Below, piece after piece: positions 9,047-18,696 of a stretch of 64,000 nt of DNA (position 1 is the first letter of the stretch; the number at the start of each line of letters is the position of its first letter). The stretch covers positions 1 to 64,000 of the forward strand of contig CAVPFA010000007.1 in the NCBI GenBank assembly GCA_963703655.1, in the 5' to 3' direction. The notes beneath the pieces were generated by a model that did no database searches, had not been told where the DNA came from, and saw only the letters and a program-made list of their open reading frames with translations. The stretch is from CAVPFA01 sp963703655. GTDB lineage: Bacteria > Actinomycetota > Acidimicrobiia > Acidimicrobiales > Bog-793. The position numbers were made by a program, and so were the translations under genes.

Positions 9047-10251
9047 AGGTTGGAAGCGAGCGGCGATTGCCGAGGTGACCTCTATGGTCAAGCGAGGAAA
9101 GGCACCTGCGTACACCGACGCTGGCGGCGTCGCGGTTCTTGGTCAAAGGTGCGTGCGCGATGGACGCGTGGATTGGGATACTGCTCGGAAGACCGACCCA
9201 AGTCGAAAGGCTGTACCGACATGGGCCTGGATATGTTCCGGTGACATTCTCGTGAACTCAACTGGTCATGGGACGTTGGGGCGCACTGGGTTTGTCGGTT
9301 CAGTACCTGTTCCCAGCACAGTTGATTCTCATGTCACTATCGTTCGACCCGATCCGACTGCAGTGGTACCGAAGTTTCTGGCATACATGCTCCGGACTAT
9401 GGAGCACGACCTAGAGGCGCTTGCTTCGGGTTCGACCGGTCAGACGGAATTGTCTCCACAATTGATAGCCGCGACATCCTTTGCTCTGCCATCCATCGAG
9501 GAGCAGGAGCGAATTGTTGATCTGTTGGAGACGGTTGATGCTATGGAAATTGCGACGGAGGAGTTGGCGAAGTCCGGAGCGTTGGCAACGCTAGTTCTCC
9601 GTGAACAGTTGTTCTCTGATTTGTCGGAGGCGTTTGCGGCGCTCCCGCTTCGGGACCTAATGATCAGAGTCAGGAGGCCTGTTTCCATTGGAAGAGAGCA
9701 GTCCTACTCACAAATTGGAGTGCGATCCCATGGAAAGGGCATATTTCACAAGGACCTCGTCAAGGGAAGTGACCTCGGCACGAAGAAGGTCTTTCTGGAT
9801 TCACTCAGGCGATCTAGTGTTCAACATCGTCTTTGCTTGGGAAGGGGCAGTCGGTTTAGCACGGCCCGCCGAGGACGGCATGTGCGGATCGCATCGCTTT
9901 CCTACCTATCGACCAACGAGCCTGTCCGATGTGCGATTCTTGTGGCACCTCTTTGCTTCGGCGTTTGGTCGTGCACTGCTCGGCCTGGCCTCCCCTGGAT
10001 CAGCGGGCCGCAACCGCACATTGAACCAAGATATGTTGCTCGATTGTATGGTTCCCGCACCCGAAATCGGTATGCAGAAGCAGATAGCAGACCTGCTCGA
10101 TGCGGCGGAGGCGCTCGCCGCGGATTCGGCAAGCTACTCGGATTGTGTGCAGAGCGCGAGGCGATCGGTCTCTCGGAGTCTCCTTACGGGCGAGCATCTC
10201 CTTTCGGATTCCTATAATAGGTTGATCGTGAGCGATGCCAGGGTTCTCTGA
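9039..10251 (+). CDS. hsdS: Type I restriction-modification specificity subunit HsdS, one frameshift
   Basis: This is the DNA-recognition subunit. The start is ATG 9039 (MPEGWKRAAIAEV), overlapping the end of hsdM by 8 bases; the longer upstream frame is only hsdM in another phase. The first target-recognition domain is followed by the conserved spacer (LPSIEEQERIVDLLETVDAM), then a second domain. The frame breaks at the T-run 9792-9794: removing one T joins GTKKVF to WIHSGDLVFNIVFAWEGAVG, the expected HsdS sequence, and the protein then runs to 10251 with a second spacer (MQKQIADLLDAAEALA). Two half-domains of about equal size imply a bipartite target. A one-base homopolymer error is the simplest explanation, but phase-type inactivation is possible. 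Confidence 0.88.
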
Positions 10252-12513
10252 GTCCTCAACTGTCCAGACGGCCATCATCGAGCAACTCGTTTTGCTAGGT
10301 TGGGCCTACGTCCCCGGTTCGGGCTTGCCTCGCGCCTTCGACACAGTGTTCATTGAGTCCGATCTGACCGATGCGTTGGTGCGCCTGAATCCGCTGATCG
10401 GAGAAGAGCCTGACCGTGTAGACGAAATCCTGCCGAAACTACGTGCAGCAGTTTTGTCGTCCATCAACGATGGACTTCTTGCTGCCAACGAGCGCATGAC
10501 TTCGTGGCTACGCGGTCACGATACCTACAAGTTCATCGGCACAGATGATTACCTTCCGGTTCGGCTCATCGATTTCGCCACGCCCGCGAGCAACCGCTTG
10601 GTGGTATCGGACGAAGTCACGTACGGGACACCGGGCGATTCCGACCGCTTCGACGTTGTGCTCTGGGTGAACGGTCTGCCGCTGGTGGTCGGTGAAACGA
10701 AGACCCCTGTGAATCACAACAAGTCATGGCTCAATGCCGCGATCGACATCCACGACGGATATGAGTCGTCTTCGTCACCCTTCTTCGTGCCCAACGTCTT
10801 GTCCTTCGCCACTGAAGGTCGTGAATTCCATTATGGGGCTGTGGGCCAGCCTCCCGAACAATGGCTCATGTGGGGTAAGACGACCGAGCCGCTGGATCTT
10901 GGCGACGGCGAGCGAGTCATGCGCTCGGTGGATTCGCTGCTGTCGCCGACACAAGTACTCTCGATCCTGCGGGACTACGTATTGTTCGACCGACCAAAGA
11001 TCGGTGCGCGGGCGGTGCTTCAAAAACTGATCCCCCGATACCCCCAAGTCGAGGGAGCCGAGGCAATCCACGAACGGGCGTTGGACCCGACCAGACGACA
11101 GGGCCTCATCTGGCATTACCAGGGCACCGGTAAGACCTTGCTCATGGCGTTCGCCGCCCTCCGCCTGTTGAACGACCCAGCCGTGGGTGGCCCGACCGTC
11201 TTGATCGTGCTTGATCGCATCGACCTCGTCGAGCAGACGGTGCGGCAGTTCCAGACGGCGGGGCTGCCACGCCTGCGCGTCGCGGGCACGAAGGCACAGC
11301 TACGGAACCTTCTGGCCGATGACGCTCGCGGCATCATCGTGACCACGATCTTCCGTTTCGAAGGTGCCGACCTGCTGAACGAACGCGAGAACATAATCGT
11401 GATGGTGGACGAAGCTCACCGGACCCAAGAGGGTCGCCTAGGACACTTCCTCCGCACCGCTCTTCCAAATGCTCAATTTTTCGGCTTGACAGGGACACCA
11501 ATCTCGGACGCCGAGCGCAACACCTTCAAGCTGTTCGGGGACCCGAACGACCCCGGCTGGGTGATGAACCACTACCCGATGGAACGCTCCATCACCGATG
11601 GTTCCTCCGTGCCAATCCACGTCGAGACACGTCTAGTGGACTTCCATATCGACAAAGAGGCCCTCGACGAGGCTTTTGCCGCCATGGCCGACGAGGAAGC
11701 CCTGTCCGACGAAGAACGCGAGCTTCTTGCCGATCGCGCGGCTCACGCTCGCACGATCGTTCGCAACCCCGAGCGGATTCGTGCCGTGTGCAAGGACATC
11801 GTGGACCATTACTTCAGGAAGGTTGCTCCACTTGGACTAAAGGCCCAGATCGTGGCGTTCGACCGAGAACTCTGCGTTGCCTACCACGACGAGATCAACC
11901 GCGTCCTCGCCGAACGAGAACTCCAGGACCAAGCCGAGGTCGCGGTCGTCATGACGGTCGGGACCGTGAAGGATGAACCGCCCGACTGGCGGGCGCGCTT
12001 TGAGTTGAGTCGTGAGCAGGAAGCAGCAATCAAGGCCCGATTCCGCGACCCTGCGGACTCCCTGCGATTCTTGATCGTGACAGCCAAGCTTCTGACCGGC
12101 TTCGACGCCGAGGACGAAGGAGTCATGTACCTCGACAAGCCGCTGCGCCTCCATACCCTGTTCCAGGCCATCACTCGGACGAACCGACGCTGGACAAACC
12201 CAATCACGGGGCAGGAAAAGAACTACGGCCTCATCGTGGACTACGTCGGTCTGGGAGCGAGATTGCTCGTGCGCTACGGGAAGCCGACCCAGAGCGCGGC
12301 GGCAGGCGACCTGTTGACGTGGACGGGCTAGCGGAAGAGTTCGTCCCGGCATTGGAGGAAACGCTTGAGCGGTTCGGCGGGATCGACCGTAGCGACACGG
12401 GCTTCAGCGCTCTGATGGCCGCGGAAGAGCGCATACCGGCGGGCGAGGCCCGAGAAGATTTCGCCGCTGACTTCTTGCGTGTTCAGGGGATGTGGGAGTT
12501 TCTCGACCCTTCA

Positions 12514-14283
12514 CAGGCTGTTGCAGTTTGAACCGTGCGACCGACAGGGCGTTCCCAGGCGGTCAGCCATTGTCTTCGAGGCGGCGAGGGGAATCTTCGT
12601 CGGCCGGGCACTCGTTTCCAGGGTTGGGTCCAGGCACCCATCGTTTCCTCAGCCGAGATCAGGCAGTACCGCTCCGGCTCGGAACATCTTGGTGATGTTC
12701 TTGGTGGCGCAGATGAGCTTCCATTCGGCGTCGCAGGCGGCGAGCCCTCGCCGCATGAAGCGCCGATATCCCCGGTTCTCCTTGATGTCGCCGAACGCCG
12801 GCTCGACGGTGCACTGGCGCAGCCCGTAGAGAGCCGCGCCGGTCCTCGGTACGCAGGCGATGCTCCATGGCCTCGATCGGCGAGGCTTCGGCCGGGGCAT
12901 CGCCTTCGGCGAAGCCGAGCTCACGGGCCTCCCGGCGCAGCTTCCAGCTCTTGGTGGTGGCGATGAGACGGTCCGGCCCGTCGGTTCGCAGGTTGTCCTC
13001 GGAGAGATATCCGGCGTCAAACAGGATGGTGCCGATGGGTCCTTGGATGCCGGCGGCATCGAGGTCGGCCCGGGTGGCGGCCATCATCGGCACGCATTGG
13101 CCGACGTCGTTGTGGTCGTTTGTGAGCTTGGCGCTCAGCACGATGCCCTGGTCGTTGACGGCTGCCTGGGCGTTGTAGCCCTGCACCCAGCCGTTGTGGG
13201 TCTTCATGACCCGGGAATCAGGGTCTGTCATATTCAGACGTACCGGGGGCGGCGGCGCTGGCGGTGCCGGAGGCGAGGCCTTCATAGCTTCGAGGCGCCG
13301 GCGTGCCCTCGTGGGGCGACCACGCTCAGGCCGGGGAGGGTCTGGCGCTCCTGCTGCCCGAGCGGCATCACGCTGGTGGCGCCATTCGGCGTTGCGGGCG
13401 GCCTGATCGGCCACCGCTCGGAGGAGCTCGGCCTCGGCTCGGGCGAGAGGGTCGGCGCACTTGGGCGGCCTGCCGGTAACACCCTGGTGCTTGGCGACGG
13501 CCTCAGCCTCGGCTGCCGCCCGCTTGGCCCGGGCGGCCTCCTCGGCCGCTTGGCTCGATCGCTCCTGTTCCTCGATGGCTTGCAGGGCGGCGTCGAGGCG
13601 TACTCGGCGCGTGTCCGGGTCGACGAGATCGGGCGGGAGCTCGTCGCCACGCTTGGGGCCGAAGCGCTCGTCTTCTGTTGCGTCGGCGGCCACGGCCTCG
13701 GCCATCATCGTGTCCACCTCTGCCTCGATGTCGGCCCGGGTGCGGTTGGTCTTTCTCGACGCGTTGGCTGCCATCTTGGTGCCGTCGACCGCCACTACGC
13801 CGACGCTCGCCAGGCCGGTGGCGGCGCAGAGGGCGAGCACGTCAGTGAAGAGCTTGGCGACCAGCTCGTCGTTGTCGGATCGGAAGCGGGCGATGGTGGT
13901 GTGGTCCGGGGGGTGGTTGGCGGAGATCACCCGGTAGGCGACGTCGACCTCGCAAAGCTGCTCGATCTTGCGGCTCGAACGCTGCCCGGTGCAGTAGGCG
14001 TACACCAACAGCGCCAGCAGCATGTCGGGGTCGAAGGCCCGTCGCCCGACGCCGTCGTTCGGGTGGCGAGCGTGCAGGGAGGAGGTGTCGATCCTCTCCA
14101 CCACGTCGAGCACGAACCATAGGAGGTGCCCAGCAGGGAGCCAGTCGCGGATGTCCGGGGGGACCAAGAACAACTGATCTCGGTCCGTTGGCAGATAGCT
14201 CAGCGCCATGAGAAATTTCGGCGGTCAACAGAGCCAGGTGGTGGATCCCTGCCATTGAACGGGCTTCATTTTGCAACAGCCTG
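12514..14283 (-). mobile_element. IS1182-like insertion sequence, complete, 1,770 bp
   Basis: The ends are 12-bp perfect inverted repeats, CAGGCTGTTGCA at 12514 and its complement ending at 14283. The host tetranucleotide TTCA flanks both sides (12510-12513 and 14284-14287) as a target-site duplication. The interior encodes a single DDE transposase on the minus strand. The element lies inside hsdR, and splicing the flanks together gives a continuous hsdR frame. Intact ends and clean duplication point to a recent insertion. Confidence 0.92.
12649..14209 (-). CDS. IS1182-family transposase, one frameshift
   Basis: The enzyme begins MALSYLPTDRDQLFLVPPD and has the DUF772-type N-terminal helical domain (FDPDMLLALLVYAYCTGQRSSRKIEQLC). 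The DDE core follows: VVAVDGTKMAANASR gives the first Asp, and ILFDAGYLSEDNL the second. The final block is YGLRQCTVEPAFGDIKENRG with the catalytic Glu, then RRFMRRGLAACDAEWKLIC. This last block is in another frame from about 12,840, where one extra C in a CCGGCGCGG run breaks the gene; the corrected stop is 12649. The middle is an Ala/Arg-rich insert typical of the family. If the shift is real the copy is defective. Confidence 0.9.
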
Positions 14284-15080
14284 TTCACCGGTGACAACTG
14301 CACACAGGACGGATTACCGATGGCTCGCGGACGTGTACGAATCGGTGCAACCGACAGGTGTGAGCGATGCGCTGCTCTGGCACCGCTTCGGTGCCAAGAC
14401 ACTGGAGTTGGTGCACGGCCACATCACGGAAATTCAGGTAACCAGCAGTGGTTTGGATGAAGTAATCGTTGATGCCGAAACGATCGAGGCGATTCGGCAA
14501 CTCGCCCTTCCCGACCCAGAGATCACAGTCAGCGGCAACGAGCCGATGACGGTGAGCGAGGCGCTCGACACCATCGAAGCACGAATCCGCTTTCGGTTAG
14601 CGAAATCACACGGCCACTCGGTCTACGTCACGCTATCGGAGCGACTGGAACGACTGCGAACGCGACAGCTATCACAGGCGTCAGCATCACTGGAGTTCTT
14701 GCGCGACATCTTAGAATTGGCCCGACAGGTAACGGCCGTGGAGCGTGCCGATGACGAAGGCCGCATGGACGAGAGTCTCCTACCTGATCCCAACGTAGGG
14801 GCGTTGACCCAGATCTTTAAGGAGTACGCCCCGCCGGAAACGCCCGCCATCATTGAGAGCGTCGTCATTGACATCGACACTATCGTGCGACAGGTTCGGT
14901 TTACGGGATGGAGCAACACTCAGAACGGCGACCGGACTGTCCGGCGGGAGGTACGTCTGATTCTGAAGAAGTACAGCCTTCCGACGACTGGGGAGCTATT
15001 CGACCGGGCCTACTCATACATCCGTGAGAACTACTGACATCGGGAGCACCCTGAGGATCCTTTGGTGCGCCGGGGAGCAC

Positions 15081-15617
15081 CTAGGCCGACTGTCGGTCCT
15101 GTAGGGCCTTCCGTGCCACCTCACGAATCTCAGGCAGTCGGCTGCGTAGGTAGCCGTGCTTGGCAGTCAGGCCGACAAGCTGCACGGTCCCGACGATGGC
15201 CCAGGTTGCTAAGCCACTCGCGACTCCTAGAGCGAGTGCACGGCCCCACACCGGAGCCGGCGACCAGCAGACAACTGCAAGCAGGGATACGAAAACCTCG
15301 GAGCCAGTAACGATAGAAATCACTCTGTACGGCTCAATAGCGCCACGGATACCAAGCGGGCTGGCCTTCAAGAACAAAACGTATTCCTCACCCAGGAAGG
15401 CGACGAGAATCGACAGTGCCGTCAGTACAACCGCGAGAACAGCCACACCCAATGCGAGTTCCGCCAAGAGCACGGTAAAGCCGCTGGTTTCCAGGGGCGG
15501 TACGTTGTCCGCAGACAAACCAATCCCGATGCCGATAAGGAATCCTGCTCCAAAGTCCCAGGAGATGAAAACATACTGACCGACCTGTCTCCACCAGGTG
15601 GTGACTTTCTCAGCCAT
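15081..15617 (-). CDS. Four-helix membrane protein of a two-gene module, unknown
   Basis: I do not recognise the family. From the ATG at 15617 (MAEKVTTWWRQVGQYVF) the product is 178 residues. Hydrophobic segments lie at about 17-34, 47-75, 94-114 and 117-145, followed by a basic cytoplasmic-looking tail (KHGYLRSRLPEIREVARKALQDR). The start at 15617 is chosen over 15662 because it overlaps the stop of the preceding gene within ATGGCTGA, an arrangement that couples translation. The partner is a soluble protein, so a sensor-plus-membrane-effector layout is possible, but nothing in the sequence proves it. Confidence 0.65.
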   Translation of the reverse strand: MAEKVTTWWRQVGQYVFISWDFGAGFLIGIGIGLSADNVPPLETSGFTVLLAELALGVAVLAVVLTALSILVAFLGEEYVLFLKASPLGIRGAIEPYRVISIVTGSEVFVSLLAVVCWSPAPVWGRALALGVASGLATWAIVGTVQLVGLTAKHGYLRSRLPEIREVARKALQDRQSA

Positions 15618-16461
15618 CGCCCTGGCTCGGTGCTTGGGCGTCTTGGCCTGATTCAAGTGCACGATCGAGAGTTGCCGAGTTTACTTCCCGAGACTGAGGG
15701 TCTTGGTCTACGACGACTGTCTGTGCCTGACCTTCCAACGATGAGCTCCAAGATTGTTTAAGTGATTCACCTTCAGATTCCACTACTCCTACTGCACGAT
15801 ATGATCCATAGTTCTCAGCCAATTGCAGAGCCTGTTGCAAAAACGCCGACGACTCAATATCGATTGATTCACCCTCACGTGCCATGGCTATGATTGTAGT
15901 TGCTGCCAGCTTGGCCCCCTCAAGGTAATCCTCAAGCAGCTTTCCTGGATACCGAGGGTTCGGACGTTTCATAGTGATCCTGAGTTCGACTAGACGGTCG
16001 ATCTCGGTGAGCCATTCTTCCCAAGGGGACTGGTGGATGCCCTCAAGTCGGACGAGCCACATGTGATGGGAGGCTTCTCTGAGAAGACCCTGGAAGTTGC
16101 CCCGAAAAGTATTGGGCTTGATCGTCTGTCCACGAAGTTGGAACACCATCCGCATCGTTCCCATATCAATGGCGTACGGAGTCGTCTGACCAGTTGGCGG
16201 GTGAATGGCGACAAAGTCACCCTTGGTGTCATCCCAAATTTCGGCGACGGACCCAGCCGACTGGAAGCCGATCCTCCCGTGTGTCTTTCCATCAGCTTCA
16301 ACGACTGGTCCTAGCCGCCAGGTCCGGTCGTACCGCTCAACGCGGGTACCGGGACGGAGCGATTCTCGAAGTGCGGTCGCCAGACCTCCCAACGGAACGT
16401 CACCACCGAGAATATCGATCTCCGCGTACGCCAGCCGAGCCGTGGTCTCTCGACGTGCCAT
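15610..16461 (-). CDS. Hypothetical soluble protein, first gene of the two-gene module
   Basis: The 283-residue protein starts MARRETTARLAYAEIDILGG. It reads as an N-terminal mixed domain (RYDRTWRLGPVVEADGKTHG, GRIGFQSAGSVAEIWDD, FVAIHPPTGQTTPYAID) followed by a helical part (EWLTEIDRLVELRITMKRPN, NPRYPGKLLEDYLEGAKLAA) and an acidic, Ser/Gln-rich tail. No catalytic motif is evident to me and no membrane helix is present. The IxMKxPNPxY pattern before a helix recalls proteins of some phage-defence loci, but I cannot name a family. It overlaps the downstream membrane gene by 8 bases and sits between a type I R-M operon and a DUF3883-like nuclease. Confidence 0.65.
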   Translation of the reverse strand: MARRETTARLAYAEIDILGGDVPLGGLATALRESLRPGTRVERYDRTWRLGPVVEADGKTHGRIGFQSAGSVAEIWDDTKGDFVAIHPPTGQTTPYAIDMGTMRMVFQLRGQTIKPNTFRGNFQGLLREASHHMWLVRLEGIHQSPWEEWLTEIDRLVELRITMKRPNPRYPGKLLEDYLEGAKLAATTIIAMAREGESIDIESSAFLQQALQLAENYGSYRAVGVVESEGESLKQSWSSSLEGQAQTVVVDQDPQSREVNSATLDRALESGQDAQAPSQGDG

Positions 16462-17010
16462 GGGTCAGATGATACGCAGCACGGTATGTCAACCCCCGTG
16501 GTCGTCATTCACAGAACGCCCGAGCAGGGCGCCACTTCCAGCAGCCGGTAAGGCGTCCACCGTCAGCCCCCTGTCACAGAGTGGGTTCGTGCGGCAGTGG
16601 ATATCGTTGTGTATAAGATGTGCAAATTGAGCGGCTCGGCCGTTTCGACCAGCATGGTGAAGGTCGTCCTAGAAGGCAAGGCCCGGCGCCTTTCCGGCCC
16701 GAAATGCAGGCTGCGCACGCGCGCCGCAGTGGAGTCCGAGGCCCGCGCCGTGGGCAGGCCGGTGCCGCTGACCCTGACAAGCGGAGGTGGGCTAAAGCCC
16801 TGCCTTGTAAGACGCCCGCTTCACCCCTACCTGGTTGAGCAACTCTCTCGCAACGCCAAGCGGCATCCTCGTTTGTCGGCTGAGCATGGTCACCGGCTCA
16901 TGACCCTCGCTGGTCACCAGCGAGTGAGCCAATTCCCGATGCCGGATCTCGTGAGGGGTCATCGAAGAAGCCGCGTTGCCCACATCACCCAACTGATCCG
17001 CTACCACCTG
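16462..17010. other. Stretch without an assigned gene
   Basis: Both strands are open for part of it. On the minus strand a 72-codon frame (16792-17007) contains MTPHEIRHRELAHSL and a helix-turn-helix-like stretch (MLSRQTRMPLGVARELLNQV), which might be the remains of a small regulator. On the plus strand the frame that later encodes the zinc ribbon is open but without recognisable sequence. I do not assign either. Confidence 0.35.
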
Positions 17011-17237
17011 GTGCTCTCAGAGGAGACCGACGAGAGGGCAGATGGCAACCTCGCACAGCTCGCACGCAACATCGACGAGATGGTAGGCGCGCCGCGTCGG
17101 GATGAGCCCGTCCACTGGAGGACGTGCGAGGCATGCTTCGCTTGGGTGTCCTGCGAGCTAATCGCCCCCGAGGTGCCGGCGAGGCAGCTGACGGCGGTTT
17201 CTACTGCACGTCCTGTCGCTTCATGGAGGAGTGCTGA
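17011..17237 (+). CDS. Small zinc-ribbon protein, frameshifted
   Basis: From the GTG at 17011 the frame reads LSEETDERADGNLAQLARNID, then WRTCEACFAWVSCELIAPEVP. Moving one base near 17,178 continues as GEAADGGFYCTSCRFMEEC and stops at 17235-17237. Together this gives a CxxC pair, about 25 residues, and a second CxxC pair, the layout of a zinc ribbon. The start is uncertain because the frame is open further upstream. It lies convergent to the DUF3883-like nuclease, leaving a 59-base gap. Confidence 0.4.
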
Positions 17238-17296
17238 GGTTGCTTGTCATCGGACTCGCTGTACGAACGCAACGAGGTCGAGCTTCGGTGCATCTA

Positions 17297-18320
17297 CTAA
17301 TCCTCGGCTGTCTGGCGAGGAATCGAGTAGCGATACGAGACGGCGCTGAGCTTCGAAGCATCCAGCTGCCAGGGATTGAACACCAGCGTCCGCCCGCCCG
17401 TTGCTTCGATCCCACCCGATTCACGGGTGAGGTCAATGTCTGCCAAGACAAAGAGAGCGACGTGCGGGTAGGTTTGCGAGTGCGACACCTCATTCGCCGT
17501 CAAAAACACCGTTTCCGTCGAGGTCGTCGAGCCCTTCACCTCCACGTGGAGCTCCTGGCCATCAACCTCACACACCAGGTCGAAGCTCTCTGTGCCGTGC
17601 ACATCGCTCACGCAGCCCAGCTCGCTGAAGTACTCGATCGCCCGGGACATCGCCAGGGCTTCGATCGCAACGTTCGCTGCGGCGTCGTTGCGGTATCCCT
17701 GCCCACCCGCCAACCTCGCCTTGCCAGCCATCGCTACGACCGCCCGTACTGATCGTGCCAGGTCACCGTCCTCGAACACTTCCGGAAGGGCTACGTGCAG
17801 GGCTGCCTCCTCCAAGCGCGGAAACAGTGCGAGCGTCGCACGCGGCAGCCTTGCCAGATAGGTCTGCGCCGTTCGCATCGGGCCGCCTCGGTACGGGACC
17901 CACGGGAAGTAGAGCGGTGCACCGAATCGCAATGTCAGAGCCTCGCGGATCTCCATGATCTCGGCTTCCCGCTCACGTAGCTCGTCGAGCGTGAGGGGAC
18001 TGTCGAGCTCGCGGAACGCTATCAACGGTACGCGCACGCCGGGCAGCCACCGCTCCACAATGCCGGCACGGCGAGCGTAGGTGCCCCGCGCACGCCAGAA
18101 GATCGGTGCCGGCTCAGCCTCGCCAGCCGACGATCGCTTCCCGACTACTTGAATAGTGCGCGACCACGTCGCCGACACGCACCATCGAGACCAACGCATA
18201 GCCGGGCGTTGGCATCCCGCCGCGTGCTTCGAGTGGCGCCTTCAGGTCAGCGCCAATGTCACTGGGAGTTGTGATCTCCAAGAAGGCGTTCTCGTGCTCT
18301 TGTCCGTCCCACCACGACAT
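17297..18320 (-). CDS. DUF3883 / NO VEIN-type nuclease-domain protein, one frameshift
   Basis: The start MSWWDGQEHENAFLEIT at 18320 follows an AGGAAAGG ribosome site. The N-terminal domain (DIGADLKAP ... GDVVAHYSS ... AIVGW) resembles the modification-sensing front end seen with this nuclease in actinobacteria. A one-base shift near 18,115 leads to PIFWRARGTYARRAGI and PLYFPWVPYRGG. The C-terminal domain has the PD-(D/E)xK pattern: ESFDLVCEVDG followed by LHVEVKGSTTS, with Asp and the E-x-K pair as the expected metal-binding residues, then TANEVSHSQ. It is likely a modification-dependent or accessory restriction nuclease of the island; specificity is unknown. Confidence 0.72.
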
Positions 18321-18696
18321 GTCCTTTCCTCCTACGTGGACCCTACGGCGTGCCGACCCGGCAGTCATCCGACCACCTGGCCAGCCCTATTCCGTTCGGG
18401 TCGCCGGGGTCGAACAGTCCAACCGCCCGTGGTGGCTGCAGGCCAGCGATTCTCGTTGCGGGCATTTCCCTCTGCTCCTCGTGGCACTCAGAACCTCCCG
18501 ATGGGAGGCCTCCAGAGGGTGGGCTGTTCCCTTCCGTCAAGGGTCCGCTCCGCTGGCACGTCGTGCCGCCCTTGACCCCGGTTCTGGCCCGGAAGTCACC
18601 TCCGAAGACCATTGGGAGGCTGATCAACGGACGAAACTAATAAGTGGAGGGGCGCAGCGCGGGCATGCTATCCACAGTTCTTGACTATTTCTCAGC
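18321..18696. other. Intergenic stretch
   Basis: ORFs on both strands overlap but carry no motif I recognise. The ribosome site of the DUF3883-like gene is at its left edge. The boundary between the defence island and the catabolic block lies here. Confidence 0.5.

Larger units (their letters stand above)
10235..15037 (+). pseudogene. hsdR: Type I restriction endonuclease subunit HsdR, split by an insertion sequence
   Basis: The motor and nuclease subunit starts at ATG 10235, 17 bases inside the end of hsdS. The PD-ExK nuclease core shows as FDVVLWVNG then GETKTP (E154, K156). Helicase motif I is GTGKT (around residue 296) and motif II is VDEAH (around 391), with later motifs such as LTGTP and TRTNRRW. 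One base is missing near 12,312, since VDGLAEEFVPALEETLERFGG continues in the next frame. At 12,513 a 1,770-bp insertion sequence interrupts the codon series; after it, PVTTAHRTDYRWLADVYESV resumes and the C-terminal helical domain ends at 15037. Removing the element and one target copy restores the frame exactly. As it stands, restriction should be lost while modification may remain. Confidence 0.92.

Noticed and set aside
12860..14122. 420-codon ORF on the plus strand, rich in Gly and Val
   Set aside because: It is the exact antisense of the IS1182-family transposase, which has clear motifs; the plus ORF is a by-product of GC-rich codon use.
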